A stretch of DNA of 24,803 nt, taken from positions 1-24,803 of the forward strand of contig AWOC01000011.1 of NCBI GenBank assembly GCA_000494185.1. The letters run 5' to 3'. Source of the stretch: Candidatus Calditenuaceae archaeon JGI OTU-3 (GTDB taxonomy: Archaea > Thermoproteota > Nitrososphaeria_A > Caldarchaeales > Calditenuaceae). Below, piece after piece: positions 1 to 7,561 of the stretch. Both the position numbers and the translations under genes were made by a program. Position 1 is the stretch's first letter, and every line of letters begins with the position of its first letter. Below the pieces are notes generated by a model. That model saw nothing but the letters and a program-made list of their open reading frames with translations, was not told the DNA's origin and searched no databases.

Positions 1-26
1 AAGCCTGATATAATGGGGGGAGCTGC

Positions 27-428
27 GTGATGATCAGGTATTTGGAGCGCCCCAAGGTCAGGGTTAAGCGAGTCTACGACGCGCCTGCCCCGGATGATGG
101 TTACCGGGTGCTGGTGGATAGGCTGTGGCCCCGGGGACTCAGCAAGGGTAGGGCGCGGATCGACCTCTGGTTGAGGGAAATAGCCCCGAGCAATGAGCTG
201 AGGACTTGGTTCGCCCACAAGGCGGAGAGGTTCGGCGAGTTCAGGAGCCGGTACATGGAGGAGCTGAGGGAGAAGGAGAGGCTGGTTCAGCTACTGCTCA
301 GCAGGGTCGAGGCGGGGGAGACCGTCACACTCCTCTATAGCGCTAGAGATCCTGAGCACAATAATGCTGTGGTATTGAGAGATTATCTCGAGGAGAGGCT
401 TAAGGTCGGTGGGAGAGGGCGGGGTTAA
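27..428 (+). CDS. DUF488 family protein (YeaO-like)
   Basis: A 133-residue protein of the DUF488/YeaO family, whose biochemical role is not established. The family signature is clear: LVDRLWPRGLSK near residues 29-40, then the block with APSNELRTWFAHK, the FGEFRSRYMEEL helix, and TLLYSARDPEHNNAVVLRDYL near the C-terminus. The length is normal for the family. It starts GTG at 27 or ATG at 30 (adjacent codons), behind a G-rich stretch (15-22) that may act as ribosome binding site. The next gene is convergent and ends 12 bases after it. No operon partner is visible because the window begins just upstream. Confidence 0.85.
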   Translation: MMIRYLERPKVRVKRVYDAPAPDDGYRVLVDRLWPRGLSKGRARIDLWLREIAPSNELRTWFAHKAERFGEFRSRYMEELREKERLVQLLLSRVEAGETVTLLYSARDPEHNNAVVLRDYLEERLKVGGRGRG

Positions 429-439
429 AGGGTAGCGGC

Positions 440-769
440 TCAGCTCCGCTTGTGGGTCTGCAGAACAATGGTTGTCACAGAGCTCTTTATCCCCTCGGTC
501 TTCAGGACCTTGTCTTTCAGCAGTTCTCTAAGCTGGTTGATGTTGCCGGAGGCCATTATGGCTATTATGTCATAGTCTCCCGTGACCTCATAGACATCAA
601 GTATCTCTGGCATCTCCTTCAGGGTCTCCGCCACTCGCAGCAGTTTATTAGGCTCGACGTAGAGGTGTATTATCGCTAGGACCTTATTCTCGACCGCTGT
701 GGGCGTCTTCAAGCCTGAGCCAGCTGCTAGCAAGGCGCCTAATAACCCTGCGATCCGCACTTCAGTCAT
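440..769 (-). CDS. stand-alone Lrp/AsnC effector-binding (RAM) domain protein
   Basis: 109 residues made almost entirely of a RAM (Lrp/AsnC ligand-binding) domain: a beta strand with LAIIHLYVEP, then helix, VYEVTGDYDIIAIM, a second helix, and a final strand with SSVTTIVLQTHK. There is no helix-turn-helix, so it cannot bind DNA like a full Lrp protein. Stand-alone RAM proteins are common in archaea and are thought to bind amino acids or to co-assemble with full-length Lrp proteins; that role is family knowledge, not seen here. The ATG at 769 gives the full frame, but a GTG three codons in (760) sits about 25 bases from the AT-rich element at 781-788 and is an equally good leaderless start. It is divergent from the PhoU-type gene. 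Confidence 0.85.
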   Translation of the reverse strand: MTEVRIAGLLGALLAAGSGLKTPTAVENKVLAIIHLYVEPNKLLRVAETLKEMPEILDVYEVTGDYDIIAIMASGNINQLRELLKDKVLKTEGIKSSVTTIVLQTHKRS

Positions 770-780
770 GTTTAGCTAAG

Positions 781-788
781 CTTTTAGT
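781..788. promoter_or_regulatory. TATA-like element shared by a divergent gene pair
   Basis: The sequence CTTTTAGT lies midway between the two divergent starts. Its centre is about 25 bases from the GTG at 809 on the plus strand and about 24 bases from an in-frame GTG at 760 on the minus strand, the spacing expected for leaderless archaeal transcripts both ways. This is inferred from spacing and base composition only. Confidence 0.45.
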
Positions 789-808
789 CTGCCAGTGAGT
801 TCTGAGGG

Positions 809-1699
809 GTGATGCCGAGGCTCGAGAAGAGGCGTCTACAGCAGCTCCGTGGGAGCAGCTACGTCCTTACGCTGCCCAAGGAGTGGGTTGAGGAGCTGGG
901 CCTAGGGAAGGGCTCGAGCGTACTATTGCTTTCAGACCCAGGCATGTTCTGTGTGGTTCCCGATGACAGGGGAGGAGGGTTCTCGGTCGAGGTTGAGCTA
1001 AGCGAGATTGGGGAGGACAGGGTGGACGAGGCTGTTAAACTATTCTACACACTCGGCGCGGGGTCCATGAGGATTAAGTATCCAGGAGCCCCATACAAGA
1101 TCCTGCCTCGTGTCAGAAGGCTGAGGAGCGAGCTTCACGGATTGATGGCGACCATGGCAGGCGAGAACGAGGTCCAAGTAACCTTCTCAGGGGAGCTTTT
1201 CACGAGCCTGGACGAGGGGGTTAAAAGTTTCTTGATAAGCCTCTCGACAACCGCCCGAGCCGCAGCAGAGCAGGTAGGGACCGGTGACTGGGAGTCTGTG
1301 ATGAGCGAGGTCTCAGAGTGTCTCCTCCAGGCACGCGCCATCTCGAGGCACGTTTCATGGATGATCACTAGGCCGTCCCGCGGCCTCATAATGCAGGCCA
1401 TACCTCTGGCGGGAGCGCTCTCAGCCAGGTTCATCGACCTATGCGTAGGCTTCCAGGAGGCCCTGAGGCTCGGCATGACTAAGGAGGAGTTTATGACCCT
1501 CTCAGCGCTGGCCTCTGGTCTAGCCGAGGCTGTGGACCGAGGGGCCGCGGCCGTTGAGCATGTTTTGGGAGAGATAAGGATGGCCGTTGGAAAAACCCCT
1601 AGGGACCGCTACGCGGCCTATCAGCTGCTAAATACTCTGGCGCTGACTGCTGAGACCCTAAGGCAGCTGGTTCTTCTGAGGATGGTGACCGTTCGCTGA
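809..1699 (+). CDS. AbrB-like/PhoU domain protein, probable phosphate-uptake regulator
   Basis: 296 residues. The N-terminus (about 4-45: EKRRLQQLRGSSYVLTLPKEWVEELGL followed by GKGSSVLLL, given here in two parts) is a SpoVT/AbrB-type swapped-hairpin DNA-binding domain. The rest is helical with two PhoU-like repeats (about 95-200 and 205-296). Archaeal proteins with this layout are annotated as phosphate-uptake regulators, though no phosphate transporter gene is in the window, so the signal it senses is unknown. The start is GTG 809 or ATG 812. The 3' end overlaps the convergent tRNA-modifying enzyme gene by 101 bases. Confidence 0.85.
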   Translation: MMPRLEKRRLQQLRGSSYVLTLPKEWVEELGLGKGSSVLLLSDPGMFCVVPDDRGGGFSVEVELSEIGEDRVDEAVKLFYTLGAGSMRIKYPGAPYKILPRVRRLRSELHGLMATMAGENEVQVTFSGELFTSLDEGVKSFLISLSTTARAAAEQVGTGDWESVMSEVSECLLQARAISRHVSWMITRPSRGLIMQAIPLAGALSARFIDLCVGFQEALRLGMTKEEFMTLSALASGLAEAVDRGAAAVEHVLGEIRMAVGKTPRDRYAAYQLLNTLALTAETLRQLVLLRMVTVR

Positions 1700-2456
1700 C
1701 GGCGAAAAGGTCTATAACTATGTGGTTCTTAGACGGCGAGTAGCTCTTCACCCTCCTCATCTTGACCACCTTTGCGGCGAAACCGTGGCTGAGAACCGCT
1801 CTCTCGGCCTCCTGCGCAAAATCCCCCTCTGAGCCCCGTCTCACGAGGCTGTGAAGATGTATTATCCCGCCGGCCCTCCCAAGCATCTTTAAGGCATAGG
1901 GCAGAAAGCCGAGCGTGTCGAGGATGTACCCCATGACTATCCTGTCTGCAACAGGGCCGATCCTCTCAGCCACGACCCTGCAGTCACCCTGGATCGGCTC
2001 AATAACGTCCGAGAGCCTGTTTCTCTCGATATTTCTTTCTAGGAAGCTGAATGCGCGGGGGTTAAGCTCGATGGAGTATACCTTCTTGGGCCTCGCGTGG
2101 AACGCTATGGGGAGGCTGAATTGGCCCACCCCAGCGAACATGTCAACCACCGTCTCCCAGCGCCTGACCAATCGAGCGACCCTGAGCCTCTCAAACTTGT
2201 TACCTAGAGAGAACATAAGGCTGAGGGGGTCTAGCTCATACTCAACGCCATACTCGCGGTAGAGGATGGAGCTTGGTGGGTGCCCCCAGAGAACCTCGAC
2301 ACGCGGCGTCCTGTAAACACCCTCGACCCCCCAGTACTTGATGACGGCCTTAATCCGGGGATGCGTGGAGAGGATCCTCTTGACGTAGGCCTCCGGGTCG
2401 GAGACCTCGTCGGCCCTCACCAGCGCCACGCCACCGACGATCTTGACCACGCCCAT
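1599..2456 (-). CDS. Trm5/Taw2-family SAM-dependent tRNA-modifying enzyme
   Basis: 285 residues with a class I Rossmann SAM-binding fold: motif I VVDMFAGVGQFSLPIA at about 103-118, then YSIELNPRAF (about 127-136) and MGYILDTLGFLPYAL (175-189). This is the Met-10+/Trm5 family that modifies position 37 of tRNA-Phe. The 175-189 segment lacks the NLPxxA-type motif of Trm5 methyltransferases and resembles Taw2, which transfers the 3-amino-3-carboxypropyl group of SAM in wyosine synthesis; Taw2 is my preferred reading but unproven. The N-terminal extension is short. The last ~30 residues, rich in S, P and E, look unstructured and are encoded in the overlap with the convergent PhoU-type gene. ATG at 2456 lies about 25 bases from the AT-rich element at 2477-2485. 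Confidence 0.8.
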   Translation of the reverse strand: MGVVKIVGGVALVRADEVSDPEAYVKRILSTHPRIKAVIKYWGVEGVYRTPRVEVLWGHPPSSILYREYGVEYELDPLSLMFSLGNKFERLRVARLVRRWETVVDMFAGVGQFSLPIAFHARPKKVYSIELNPRAFSFLERNIERNRLSDVIEPIQGDCRVVAERIGPVADRIVMGYILDTLGFLPYALKMLGRAGGIIHLHSLVRRGSEGDFAQEAERAVLSHGFAAKVVKMRRVKSYSPSKNHIVIDLFAVSERSPSSEEPAALGSQQSAPEYLAADRPRSGP

Positions 2457-2476
2457 ACCTAGGAACTTTCGCGCCG

Positions 2477-2485
2477 AGTTAAAGC
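2477..2485. promoter_or_regulatory. TATA-like element shared by a divergent gene pair
   Basis: AGTTAAAGC reads as GCTTTAACT on the other strand. Its centre is about 25 bases from the minus-strand ATG at 2456 and about 33 bases from the plus-strand ATG at 2514. The gap between the two starts is only 57 bases and holds no other AT-rich stretch, so one element probably serves both genes. Confidence 0.45.
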
Positions 2486-2513
2486 TATACGGGGGCGCGG
2501 TGTCAATAGTGGC

Positions 2514-2993
2514 ATGGCCTTGGATAGCCGGGGGAGGCTTGAGAGGCTGCTGAGGGAGGCTGGGATTGACTCTAGGATCATAACGTTTAGCAGCAGTGTG
2601 AAGACGGTGTCTGCAGCAGTAAAAAATCTTGGAGTGGATCCGGGGAGGATTGTGAAGAGCGTAGTCTTCATCGATGACTCCGGCTCGCCCGTGGTCGTGT
2701 TAGTTCAGGGGAATAGGCGCGTGAGTGAGGTGAAGCTCGCTAGGCTTCTAGGAGCTAAGTGGGTTAGGATCGCTAAACCGGAGGAGGCTAAGAGACACAC
2801 AGGGTACGAGGTGGGCGCTCTACCGCCAGTAGGCCTGCCGGAGGGCGTAAGGGTGGTGATAGACGAGCAGGTAATGAGGCTCGAGCGCGTATATGGAGGA
2901 GGCGGAGACGTAAACGCCCTCCTCGAGATCTCTCCCCAAGACATCAAGAGGCTTACGGGCGGGCTGGTTGGAGACATCTCGTTCGAGGCCTAG
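2514..2993 (+). CDS. YbaK/EbsC-family aminoacyl-tRNA deacylase
   Basis: 159 residues matching the YbaK/ProX/EbsC editing fold, which hydrolyses misacylated tRNA (commonly Cys- or Ala-tRNA-Pro) in trans. Seen: the motif GRIVKSVVFID (conserved lysine), a core strand PVVVLVQGNRRVSEVKLARLLG, shown by its pattern only, then EEAKRHTGYEVGALPPVGLP, the loop closing the active site, and DEQVMRLERVYGGGGD. Length and order fit the family. The ATG at 2514 is about 33 bases downstream of the TATA-like element, which suggests a very short leader. A T5 stretch at 2999-3003, just after the stop, could terminate transcription. Confidence 0.9.
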   Translation: MALDSRGRLERLLREAGIDSRIITFSSSVKTVSAAVKNLGVDPGRIVKSVVFIDDSGSPVVVLVQGNRRVSEVKLARLLGAKWVRIAKPEEAKRHTGYEVGALPPVGLPEGVRVVIDEQVMRLERVYGGGGDVNALLEISPQDIKRLTGGLVGDISFEA

Positions 2994-3201
2994 ACCAATT
3001 TTTCGACGAATTACATCCCACTTAGTATTCGTGGGTCTTCGTCTTATTTTACTTAAGTTCTTGACACACTAAATATTCGAGAGATGTAGCACTTCTCAAC
3101 ACTGTATTCCGCCAGCGCAGTAGCCTTACACATTCTATAGATTGCATGTCTTAGCTGGCGTGGCACTGCAAATTCCATCCATCAATGTAGACTCGCATAA
3201 A

Positions 3202-4140
3202 CTAAGCCATTGACGCAAACACGTAGACAGGATAGAGCAGGAGAACCATTGGCATGAGCCTAACATGGCCTGTCTTCACAGAATACGACAAAATGGCGGC
3301 AGACAGGCTGTAGACTGCTGAGACGTAAACCGCCCTATACGGCAGATCCCATCCGGTTGCGGCAATACCTAACCCAACTACTAAGGTCGCCTGTATGAGG
3401 TTTTCGCCGGAGAGGAGGCTTAAGGCTATGTCTGGTTTACGCTTCAATGTCCAGTAGGAGGCCGCCAATACCTCCTCGATACATGTTGCGAAGGGTGAGA
3501 CAAGAAGGGTGTAGGTGAAATGGTTTTCAAGACTTGACATGATGTCGAGGAACATGTCTGCTCCGTATGCCATAACGGAGACGGCAACAGCGGACTGTAG
3601 AGCGGCAAGCAAGATGTTTTCTTTCCCCAGAAGCTTCTCGACCAATGCAGCATCGACACTAACCAAAACATCATCCTCAGCTAAAACAATCCCACGCGCA
3701 AGCACAACATAGAGCAGCACCAACAAAACAGCCAGGGGAAGTCTACCTGCCTGCGGCAAGAGATACGAAGACAGGGCTGCGACGGGGAAAAGCACGGCAA
3801 ACCAGAGGTAGTTTCTCCAGACACCATGGCTGAGCTTCGCTCCTGACATGAACAGGGCGAGGGCCGGCGCACCGAGGAGAAGCGTTATAGAGGGTGCTGC
3901 GAGGACGCTGGCCGCCCCAACCATGGCTGCTTCGGCTGACGCGTGGAAGGGTGAGATGAGTGCTATGAAGCTCTCGGGGAGAGCTGTAAGTATAGCCGCC
4001 AAGAGAGCGCCTGTCGCAAACCGTGTAAGCCCAAGACGTGAAGCAAGTCTCTCAACCCCCTCGACAAAAACAACAGTCGAGACAACGAGGATGGATATGG
4101 CCGCGGCAAGCCCAAGCCCCGGACCAGGAAAACCCGCCAA
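3202..4140 (-). CDS. Sodium/calcium exchanger (CaCA/NCX)-like membrane protein
   Basis: 312 very hydrophobic residues with about ten predicted membrane segments arranged as two inverted halves. The first alpha-repeat is the GALLAAILTALPESFIAL region (about 42-60), with the TxLPE signature of cation/Ca2+ exchangers. The second half has SPFATCIEEVLAASYW and then GENLIQATLVVGLG, matching the second alpha-repeat, although the canonical GTSxPE there is changed to ATCIEE. It probably exchanges Ca2+ or another cation for Na+ or H+ across the plasma membrane; the ion cannot be told from sequence. It starts TTG at 4140. A strong TATA box lies upstream, and about 200 bases of non-coding DNA separate its stop from the YbaK gene. 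Confidence 0.85.
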   Translation of the reverse strand: MAGFPGPGLGLAAAISILVVSTVVFVEGVERLASRLGLTRFATGALLAAILTALPESFIALISPFHASAEAAMVGAASVLAAPSITLLLGAPALALFMSGAKLSHGVWRNYLWFAVLFPVAALSSYLLPQAGRLPLAVLLVLLYVVLARGIVLAEDDVLVSVDAALVEKLLGKENILLAALQSAVAVSVMAYGADMFLDIMSSLENHFTYTLLVSPFATCIEEVLAASYWTLKRKPDIALSLLSGENLIQATLVVGLGIAATGWDLPYRAVYVSAVYSLSAAILSYSVKTGHVRLMPMVLLLYPVYVFASMA

Positions 4141-4174
4141 AATACGAGACCACCGTCAAAGCCCATTGGAGCAA

Positions 4175-4186
4175 TTTATATATATA
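4175..4186 (-). promoter_or_regulatory. TATA box of the exchanger gene
   Basis: The minus strand reads TATATATATAAA here. The centre is about 41 bases ahead of the TTG start at 4140, predicting transcription from about 4155 and a leader of roughly 15 bases. It is the strongest TATA match in this intergenic region. Confidence 0.5.
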
Positions 4187-4187
4187 G

Positions 4188-4500
4188 ACGCTTACAGCAC
4201 AAACCCACTCAATAGTCTAGATTCATCTCCGCTATTTTTATGATCAGATGATTCTTCTGGTCTTGCGTATCTGTATAGCGTTGTCTATCTTTTCCCCTAA
4301 ATAATACTTCGTCGCCTCACAGGTCTAACCGTACTGGGATATGTGGTGTCCCGATAGGGTGTTATGTTGTTTGTTGTTTAGTGGCCTGTTGTTTTGTCTT
4401 GTTTGTATGGATGCTGTGGCCTTGGTCTCTGGCTATATTGGGTATTCACTCCTGTGGCGGCCTTGTAGCCCAGTTGTTTGAGGAAAGGCGACGTGGCGTC
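4188..4500. other. non-coding stretch with a T/G-rich tract and a small hairpin
   Basis: I see no credible gene between the exchanger promoter and the S25e promoter. A hairpin GGGATA-TGTGG-TGTCCC (4336-4352, one G-T pair) is followed by a tract at 4359-4420 that is almost only T and G on the plus strand. An 82-codon frame begins at 4381, but it runs into the S25e gene in another frame and has no recognisable domain. No tRNA or rRNA signature was seen. Confidence 0.4.
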
Positions 4501-4504
4501 GAAC

Positions 4505-4512
4505 GCTTAAGT
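4505..4512 (+). promoter_or_regulatory. TATA box of rps25e
   Basis: GCTTAAGT lies about 30 bases ahead of the GTG at 4539, the spacing expected for a leaderless or near-leaderless archaeal message. Confidence 0.45.
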
Positions 4513-4538
4513 TCATATACCCCCTTAGGCTTGAAGGA

Positions 4539-4916
4539 GTGTTGTCGCAGAAGCAGGAGCAGCGGAGGCAGCCCGAGAAGGCCAGGACGGCTGAGAAACG
4601 CTCTCTGGGGGTTAGCGCGCCGAGCCTAGGTGACGTTGAAAGCTTCGTGAAAACCCAGCCTTACGTGACGCCCAGCGTTCTGGGCGAGAGGTTCGGAGTC
4701 AGGCTCTCGATAGCGAAGAGGCTCTTAAGGACCATGGCCGAGCGCGGAGTACTTAGACCTGTGAGCGGAGTGACGGGCCTGAAGCTATACATGCCGACGG
4801 GCGAGGTAAAGCTTGCGCGTAAAGTCCAGGTGGTGAGGCAGGCCGAGGCTGCCGAGGTTGTTGAGGAACAGCCCCAGCCAAGGAAGGGCAAGAAGAAGAA
4901 GTCTAAGTCCAAGTAG
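4539..4916 (+). CDS. rps25e: 30S ribosomal protein S25e
   Basis: 125 residues. The central winged-helix part (about 29-98), with LGDVESFVKTQPYVTPSVLG, then RFGVRLSIAKRLLRTMAERG and VSGVTGLKLYMP, is the S25e fold of archaea and eukaryotes. The C-terminus is a basic tail (KGKKKKSKSK) preceded by an acidic-hydrophobic patch. It binds the small-subunit head near the mRNA/tRNA path. GTG 4539 and TTG 4542 are adjacent possible starts. It is a single-gene unit, and its 3' end overlaps the convergent cyclophilin-like gene by 14 bases. Confidence 0.93.
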   Translation: MLSQKQEQRRQPEKARTAEKRSLGVSAPSLGDVESFVKTQPYVTPSVLGERFGVRLSIAKRLLRTMAERGVLRPVSGVTGLKLYMPTGEVKLARKVQVVRQAEAAEVVEEQPQPRKGKKKKSKSK

Positions 4917-5325
4917 CCCTTTCGAGCACTATCCTCAGTCCCTGTCTCGCACTCTTCAGCGGCTCCGGGCTATCTGTGAGCATTCCTATCTTTACCGACT
5001 GGGATGGAGGAGTAGTCGGCTCCAAGATGATCGCGAGGGCGGGCAGGGCCGGCCAATACAGTATGTCCCCCGGCTCAACTCGCCGCACCTCCTTCTCGGC
5101 ACCCCTCTTGACACCGATCTGGAAATAGGCGAGGCCCCCAGACACAACTAGTGCGCCGCTGAGTGGCATCTGCCTAACGAGCGAGTCGAAAGTCATTGGG
5201 GCGAGGTATCTCTTGAGCACTCCGCGGAACTCACCGACTTCCTCGACCCGAAAAACGACGTCGAGCGAGGCCCCAGAAGCCATGACTAATGCCTCATCTC
5301 CGACGAATAGTCGCGGGACTCTCAC
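4903..5325 (-). CDS. Cyclophilin-like fold protein (DUF369/TM1367 type)
   Basis: 140 residues. The pattern of strands and the motifs FDSLVRQMPLSGALVV, GGLAYFQIGV, EPGDILYWPALPALAIIL and a final TTPPSQSVKIGML resemble the small cyclophilin-like family related to TM1367 (PF04126-type). These have the beta-barrel of cyclophilins, but prolyl isomerase activity is not established. The start is GTG at 5325; an ATG 14 codons in (5283) is the alternative. It is convergent with rps25e, with overlapping 3' ends, and divergent from rps19. The function cannot be assigned from context. Confidence 0.65.
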   Translation of the reverse strand: MRVPRLFVGDEALVMASGASLDVVFRVEEVGEFRGVLKRYLAPMTFDSLVRQMPLSGALVVSGGLAYFQIGVKRGAEKEVRRVEPGDILYWPALPALAIILEPTTPPSQSVKIGMLTDSPEPLKSARQGLRIVLERATWT

Positions 5326-5382
5326 ATAAAACTGTGAGGCCGTGGGCCTCCAGCGATGTGTGGTAAGGTGATTGGGGCAGGG

Positions 5383-5390
5383 CTTTTATA
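5383..5390 (+). promoter_or_regulatory. TATA box of rps19
   Basis: CTTTTATA, centred about 35 bases ahead of the ATG at 5422, predicts transcription from about 5412 and a leader near ten bases. Confidence 0.5.
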
Positions 5391-5421
5391 CCACAGGACG
5401 ACTTATTGTAGTGGTTAAGGA

Positions 5422-5820
5422 ATGGTTAGGGAGTTCACCTACAGGGGGTACACGCTCCAGCAGCTTACGGAGATGCCTATGGACCAGCTTATCAAGCTCT
5501 TGCCAAGCCGGCAGAGGAGGAGCCTCAGGAGGGGCCTGACAGAGAGCCAGAGGAAGCTGCTTTTGAAGATAAGGAAGTATAGGCAGAGCCCCGGCAACAA
5601 CAAGCCCATACGGACCCACGCGAGGGATATGATCATCCTGCCCGAGATGATAGGCCTCACAATATGGGTGCATAATGGGAAGGAGTTTGTCCCGGTCGAG
5701 ATTGTGCCCGAGATGATTGGCCACCGGCTGGGCGAGTTCGCCATTACTAATAAGAGGGTCGTACATGGAAGGCCAGGTGTGGGAGCCACTAAGAGCTCGA
5801 TGTACGTCCCCCTGAAATAA
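5422..5820 (+). CDS. rps19: 30S ribosomal protein S19
   Basis: 132 residues, the usual archaeal length, with an archaeal N-terminal extension ([14 protein letters not shown]) and the universal S19 core: [18 protein letters not shown] (about 61-78), [14 protein letters not shown], and [20 protein letters not shown] followed by [10 protein letters not shown]19 sits in the small-subunit head, where it touches S13 and the A-site finger of the large subunit. In most archaea it lies in the S10 operon between L2 and L22; here it stands alone with its own TATA box, between a cyclophilin-like gene and a KaiC-like ATPase gene. Confidence 0.97.
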   Translation: MVREFTYRGYTLQQLTEMPMDQLIKLLPSRQRRSLRRGLTESQRKLLLKIRKYRQSPGNNKPIRTHARDMIILPEMIGLTIWVHNGKEFVPVEIVPEMIGHRLGEFAITNKRVVHGRPGVGATKSSMYVPLK

Positions 5821-5875
5821 TTAAGACTAGACAGTATTTGCGCCCGGATCTCCGACGCGGAGAAATACTTCTATC

Positions 5876-5882
5876 CTTATAA
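5876..5882 (+). promoter_or_regulatory. TATA box of the KaiC-primase unit
   Basis: CTTATAA, about 31 bases ahead of the GTG at 5910, fits a leaderless or nearly leaderless message that would carry both the KaiC-like and the primase-like gene. Confidence 0.5.
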
Positions 5883-5909
5883 CCCCGGGGAGCGTCTGTA
5901 TCTCTAGGG

Positions 5910-6701
5910 GTGTTGATAGAGAGGCTTTCGACCGGCGTAAAGGGCATGGATGAGCTTCTGGAGGGAGGTATCCCTCGAGGCTTCTTCGTGGCCGTTACGG
6001 GGGAGCCTGGCTGTGGAAAGACGATCTTCTCGATACACTTCATCTCAAGGGGGATCGAGGAGGGGGACAGGTGTGTATACGTGACGACCGAGGAGACTAG
6101 GGCCTCCATTATGAGGCAGGCGGCGTTGTTTGGCATAGACCTCGAAACGGCGATCAAGAGGAGGCTCCTAGTAATTATCGACGCTCTATCCGGCTCTGAT
6201 GATAGATGGGTGCTGAACGCCCTCGACGTTGAGCAGCTCTTGGAGAAGGTCATCGAGGCGAAGAAGGAGCTCGGCTACGGCAGGGCAAGACTCGTGATAG
6301 ACTCTATGTCGGCCTTTTGGCTCGACAGGCCGGCGATGGCGCGTAGATACTCCTATACGGTGAAGAAGGTTTTGTCGAAGTGGGATTTCACAAGCCTGGC
6401 CGTGAGCCAGTACGCCATAACGACGGCCGAGGCCTTCGGCTTCGGGATAGAGCACGTAGCCGACGGGATCATAAGGTTTAGGAGGTTTGTGAAGGGCGGA
6501 GTCCTGAAGAGGTATGTGCTAGTGGAGAAGATGAGGCACACCAACCACAGCCTCGTGATGCACGAGGTGAGCGTTGACCCGCACAAGGGCATGATTATCG
6601 TCGGGCCAGTGGCTCGGACCCGCGAAGACTTTTCACTACCTCCGGACGTGACGAGGCGGATACTCGAGGCTAAGAAAAGATCCGATGAGACGGTTCCCTA
6701 G
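5910..6701 (+). CDS. KaiC-like RecA-superfamily ATPase
   Basis: 263 residues forming one KaiC/RadA-type ATPase domain. Seen: the entry motif ERLSTGVKGMDELLEGGIPRG, broken here as ERLSTGVKG and MDELLEGGIPRG; Walker A GEPGCGKT at 31-38; TTEET with the catalytic glutamates at 59-63; Walker B LVIDSMSAFW at about 128-137; and a switch-type segment VSQYAITTAEAFGFGIEHVADG near 169-190, with polar residues typical of the family. A single KaiC domain without kinase repeats points to the archaeal KaiC-like/GvpD group rather than a clock protein. The next gene starts two bases after the stop, so the pair is almost certainly co-transcribed with a primase-like protein, which suggests a role in DNA or RNA transactions. 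Confidence 0.85.
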   Translation: MLIERLSTGVKGMDELLEGGIPRGFFVAVTGEPGCGKTIFSIHFISRGIEEGDRCVYVTTEETRASIMRQAALFGIDLETAIKRRLLVIIDALSGSDDRWVLNALDVEQLLEKVIEAKKELGYGRARLVIDSMSAFWLDRPAMARRYSYTVKKVLSKWDFTSLAVSQYAITTAEAFGFGIEHVADGIIRFRRFVKGGVLKRYVLVEKMRHTNHSLVMHEVSVDPHKGMIIVGPVARTREDFSLPPDVTRRILEAKKRSDETVP

Positions 6702-6703
6702 AG

Positions 6704-7561
6704 ATGCGTCCAGAGGATTGCCGGAGACACTACGAGAACCCACTCGTCATGCAGGAGATAGCCCGATACTCTCGCGGCCGAGCAGTTGCCGTCCACTGCG
6801 TCGCAGCTAGCCGAGACATGGTGGTTCGGTACGAGCCCTCTAGCAGAAAACCGTTGAGGATTGAGAACCCGGAAGACGTTTTGCGGATCTTCTCCGAGCT
6901 TGAGGCCCGTTCTCCACGCACGTTCTATGCCACGATACATCGCTACGCATGGTCTGACGGGGAGCCCTTGAAACGCCTATCATCGATGCCCAGCTGGGAC
7001 ATAGATCTCCTGGCCGATAGGCCCGAGGTGGGGGTCCGCGCAGCCGAGCAGATCCTCTCGACACTGGAGAAGCTGGGCGTAGCGTCCTCAACGATTGTTA
7101 AGTGGAGTGGGAGAGGATTCCACATACATATCCACGACGGAGCCATCTCGACGGAGATCTTTACGAGACATGATCCACTAGACGTCGCATACGCCGTCAC
7201 GGAGTATGTTTCGGCAAGGTGCCGCGACCTCGGACCAGACGTTAGGCTGGAGAACAAGGTTGACCCGGCCCGCGTCTTCACCTGTCCACTTTCTCTTCAC
7301 AGATCACTAGACAGGGTCTGCGTCTGTATAGACCCTGAGGAGGTTGGCGACTTCGACGTGGGCTGGTCCGACCCCGCCGGGTTCAGACACTTCATGGACT
7401 GGGACAGATTTGTCTCGGGCGAGGCTGACGAGCTCGCGCTGAGGGCGTTGAGCGAGGTGGGGGCCTACCCTGTCCGCCGTAGAAGAAGAGTTCATAGGCC
7501 GGTTGACGAGGTCGTGAACAGGCTGCTCAGGAGGCTCGGGGAGGGCGACCTGCCCGTCTAG
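6704..7561 (+). CDS. Archaeo-eukaryotic primase (AEP)-like protein
   Basis: 285 residues resembling the catalytic core of the PriS-type primase superfamily. Seen: SWDIDL with the metal-binding D99-x-D101 pair; the nucleotide-binding KWSGRGFHIHIH (133-144, the usual S-x-H region read here as GRGFHIH); and a third acidic site followed by arginines, VDPARVF (186-192), then PLSLHRSL (195-202). The order and spacing match AEP motifs I, II and III. It lacks the zinc-binding knuckle and is shorter than a typical PriS, so it is probably a paralogue and not the replicative primase. It is coupled to the KaiC-like gene. Its stop shares the palindrome CTAG with the stop of the convergent Nudix gene. Function is inferred from motifs only. 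Confidence 0.7.
   Translation: MRPEDCRRHYENPLVMQEIARYSRGRAVAVHCVAASRDMVVRYEPSSRKPLRIENPEDVLRIFSELEARSPRTFYATIHRYAWSDGEPLKRLSSMPSWDIDLLADRPEVGVRAAEQILSTLEKLGVASSTIVKWSGRGFHIHIHDGAISTEIFTRHDPLDVAYAVTEYVSARCRDLGPDVRLENKVDPARVFTCPLSLHRSLDRVCVCIDPEEVGDFDVGWSDPAGFRHFMDWDRFVSGEADELALRALSEVGAYPVRRRRRVHRPVDEVVNRLLRRLGEGDLPV

Noticed and set aside
4381..4629. 82-codon frame with a hydrophobic start upstream of rps25e
   Set aside because: It overlaps rps25e in another frame, and its C-terminus is an arginine-rich artefact.
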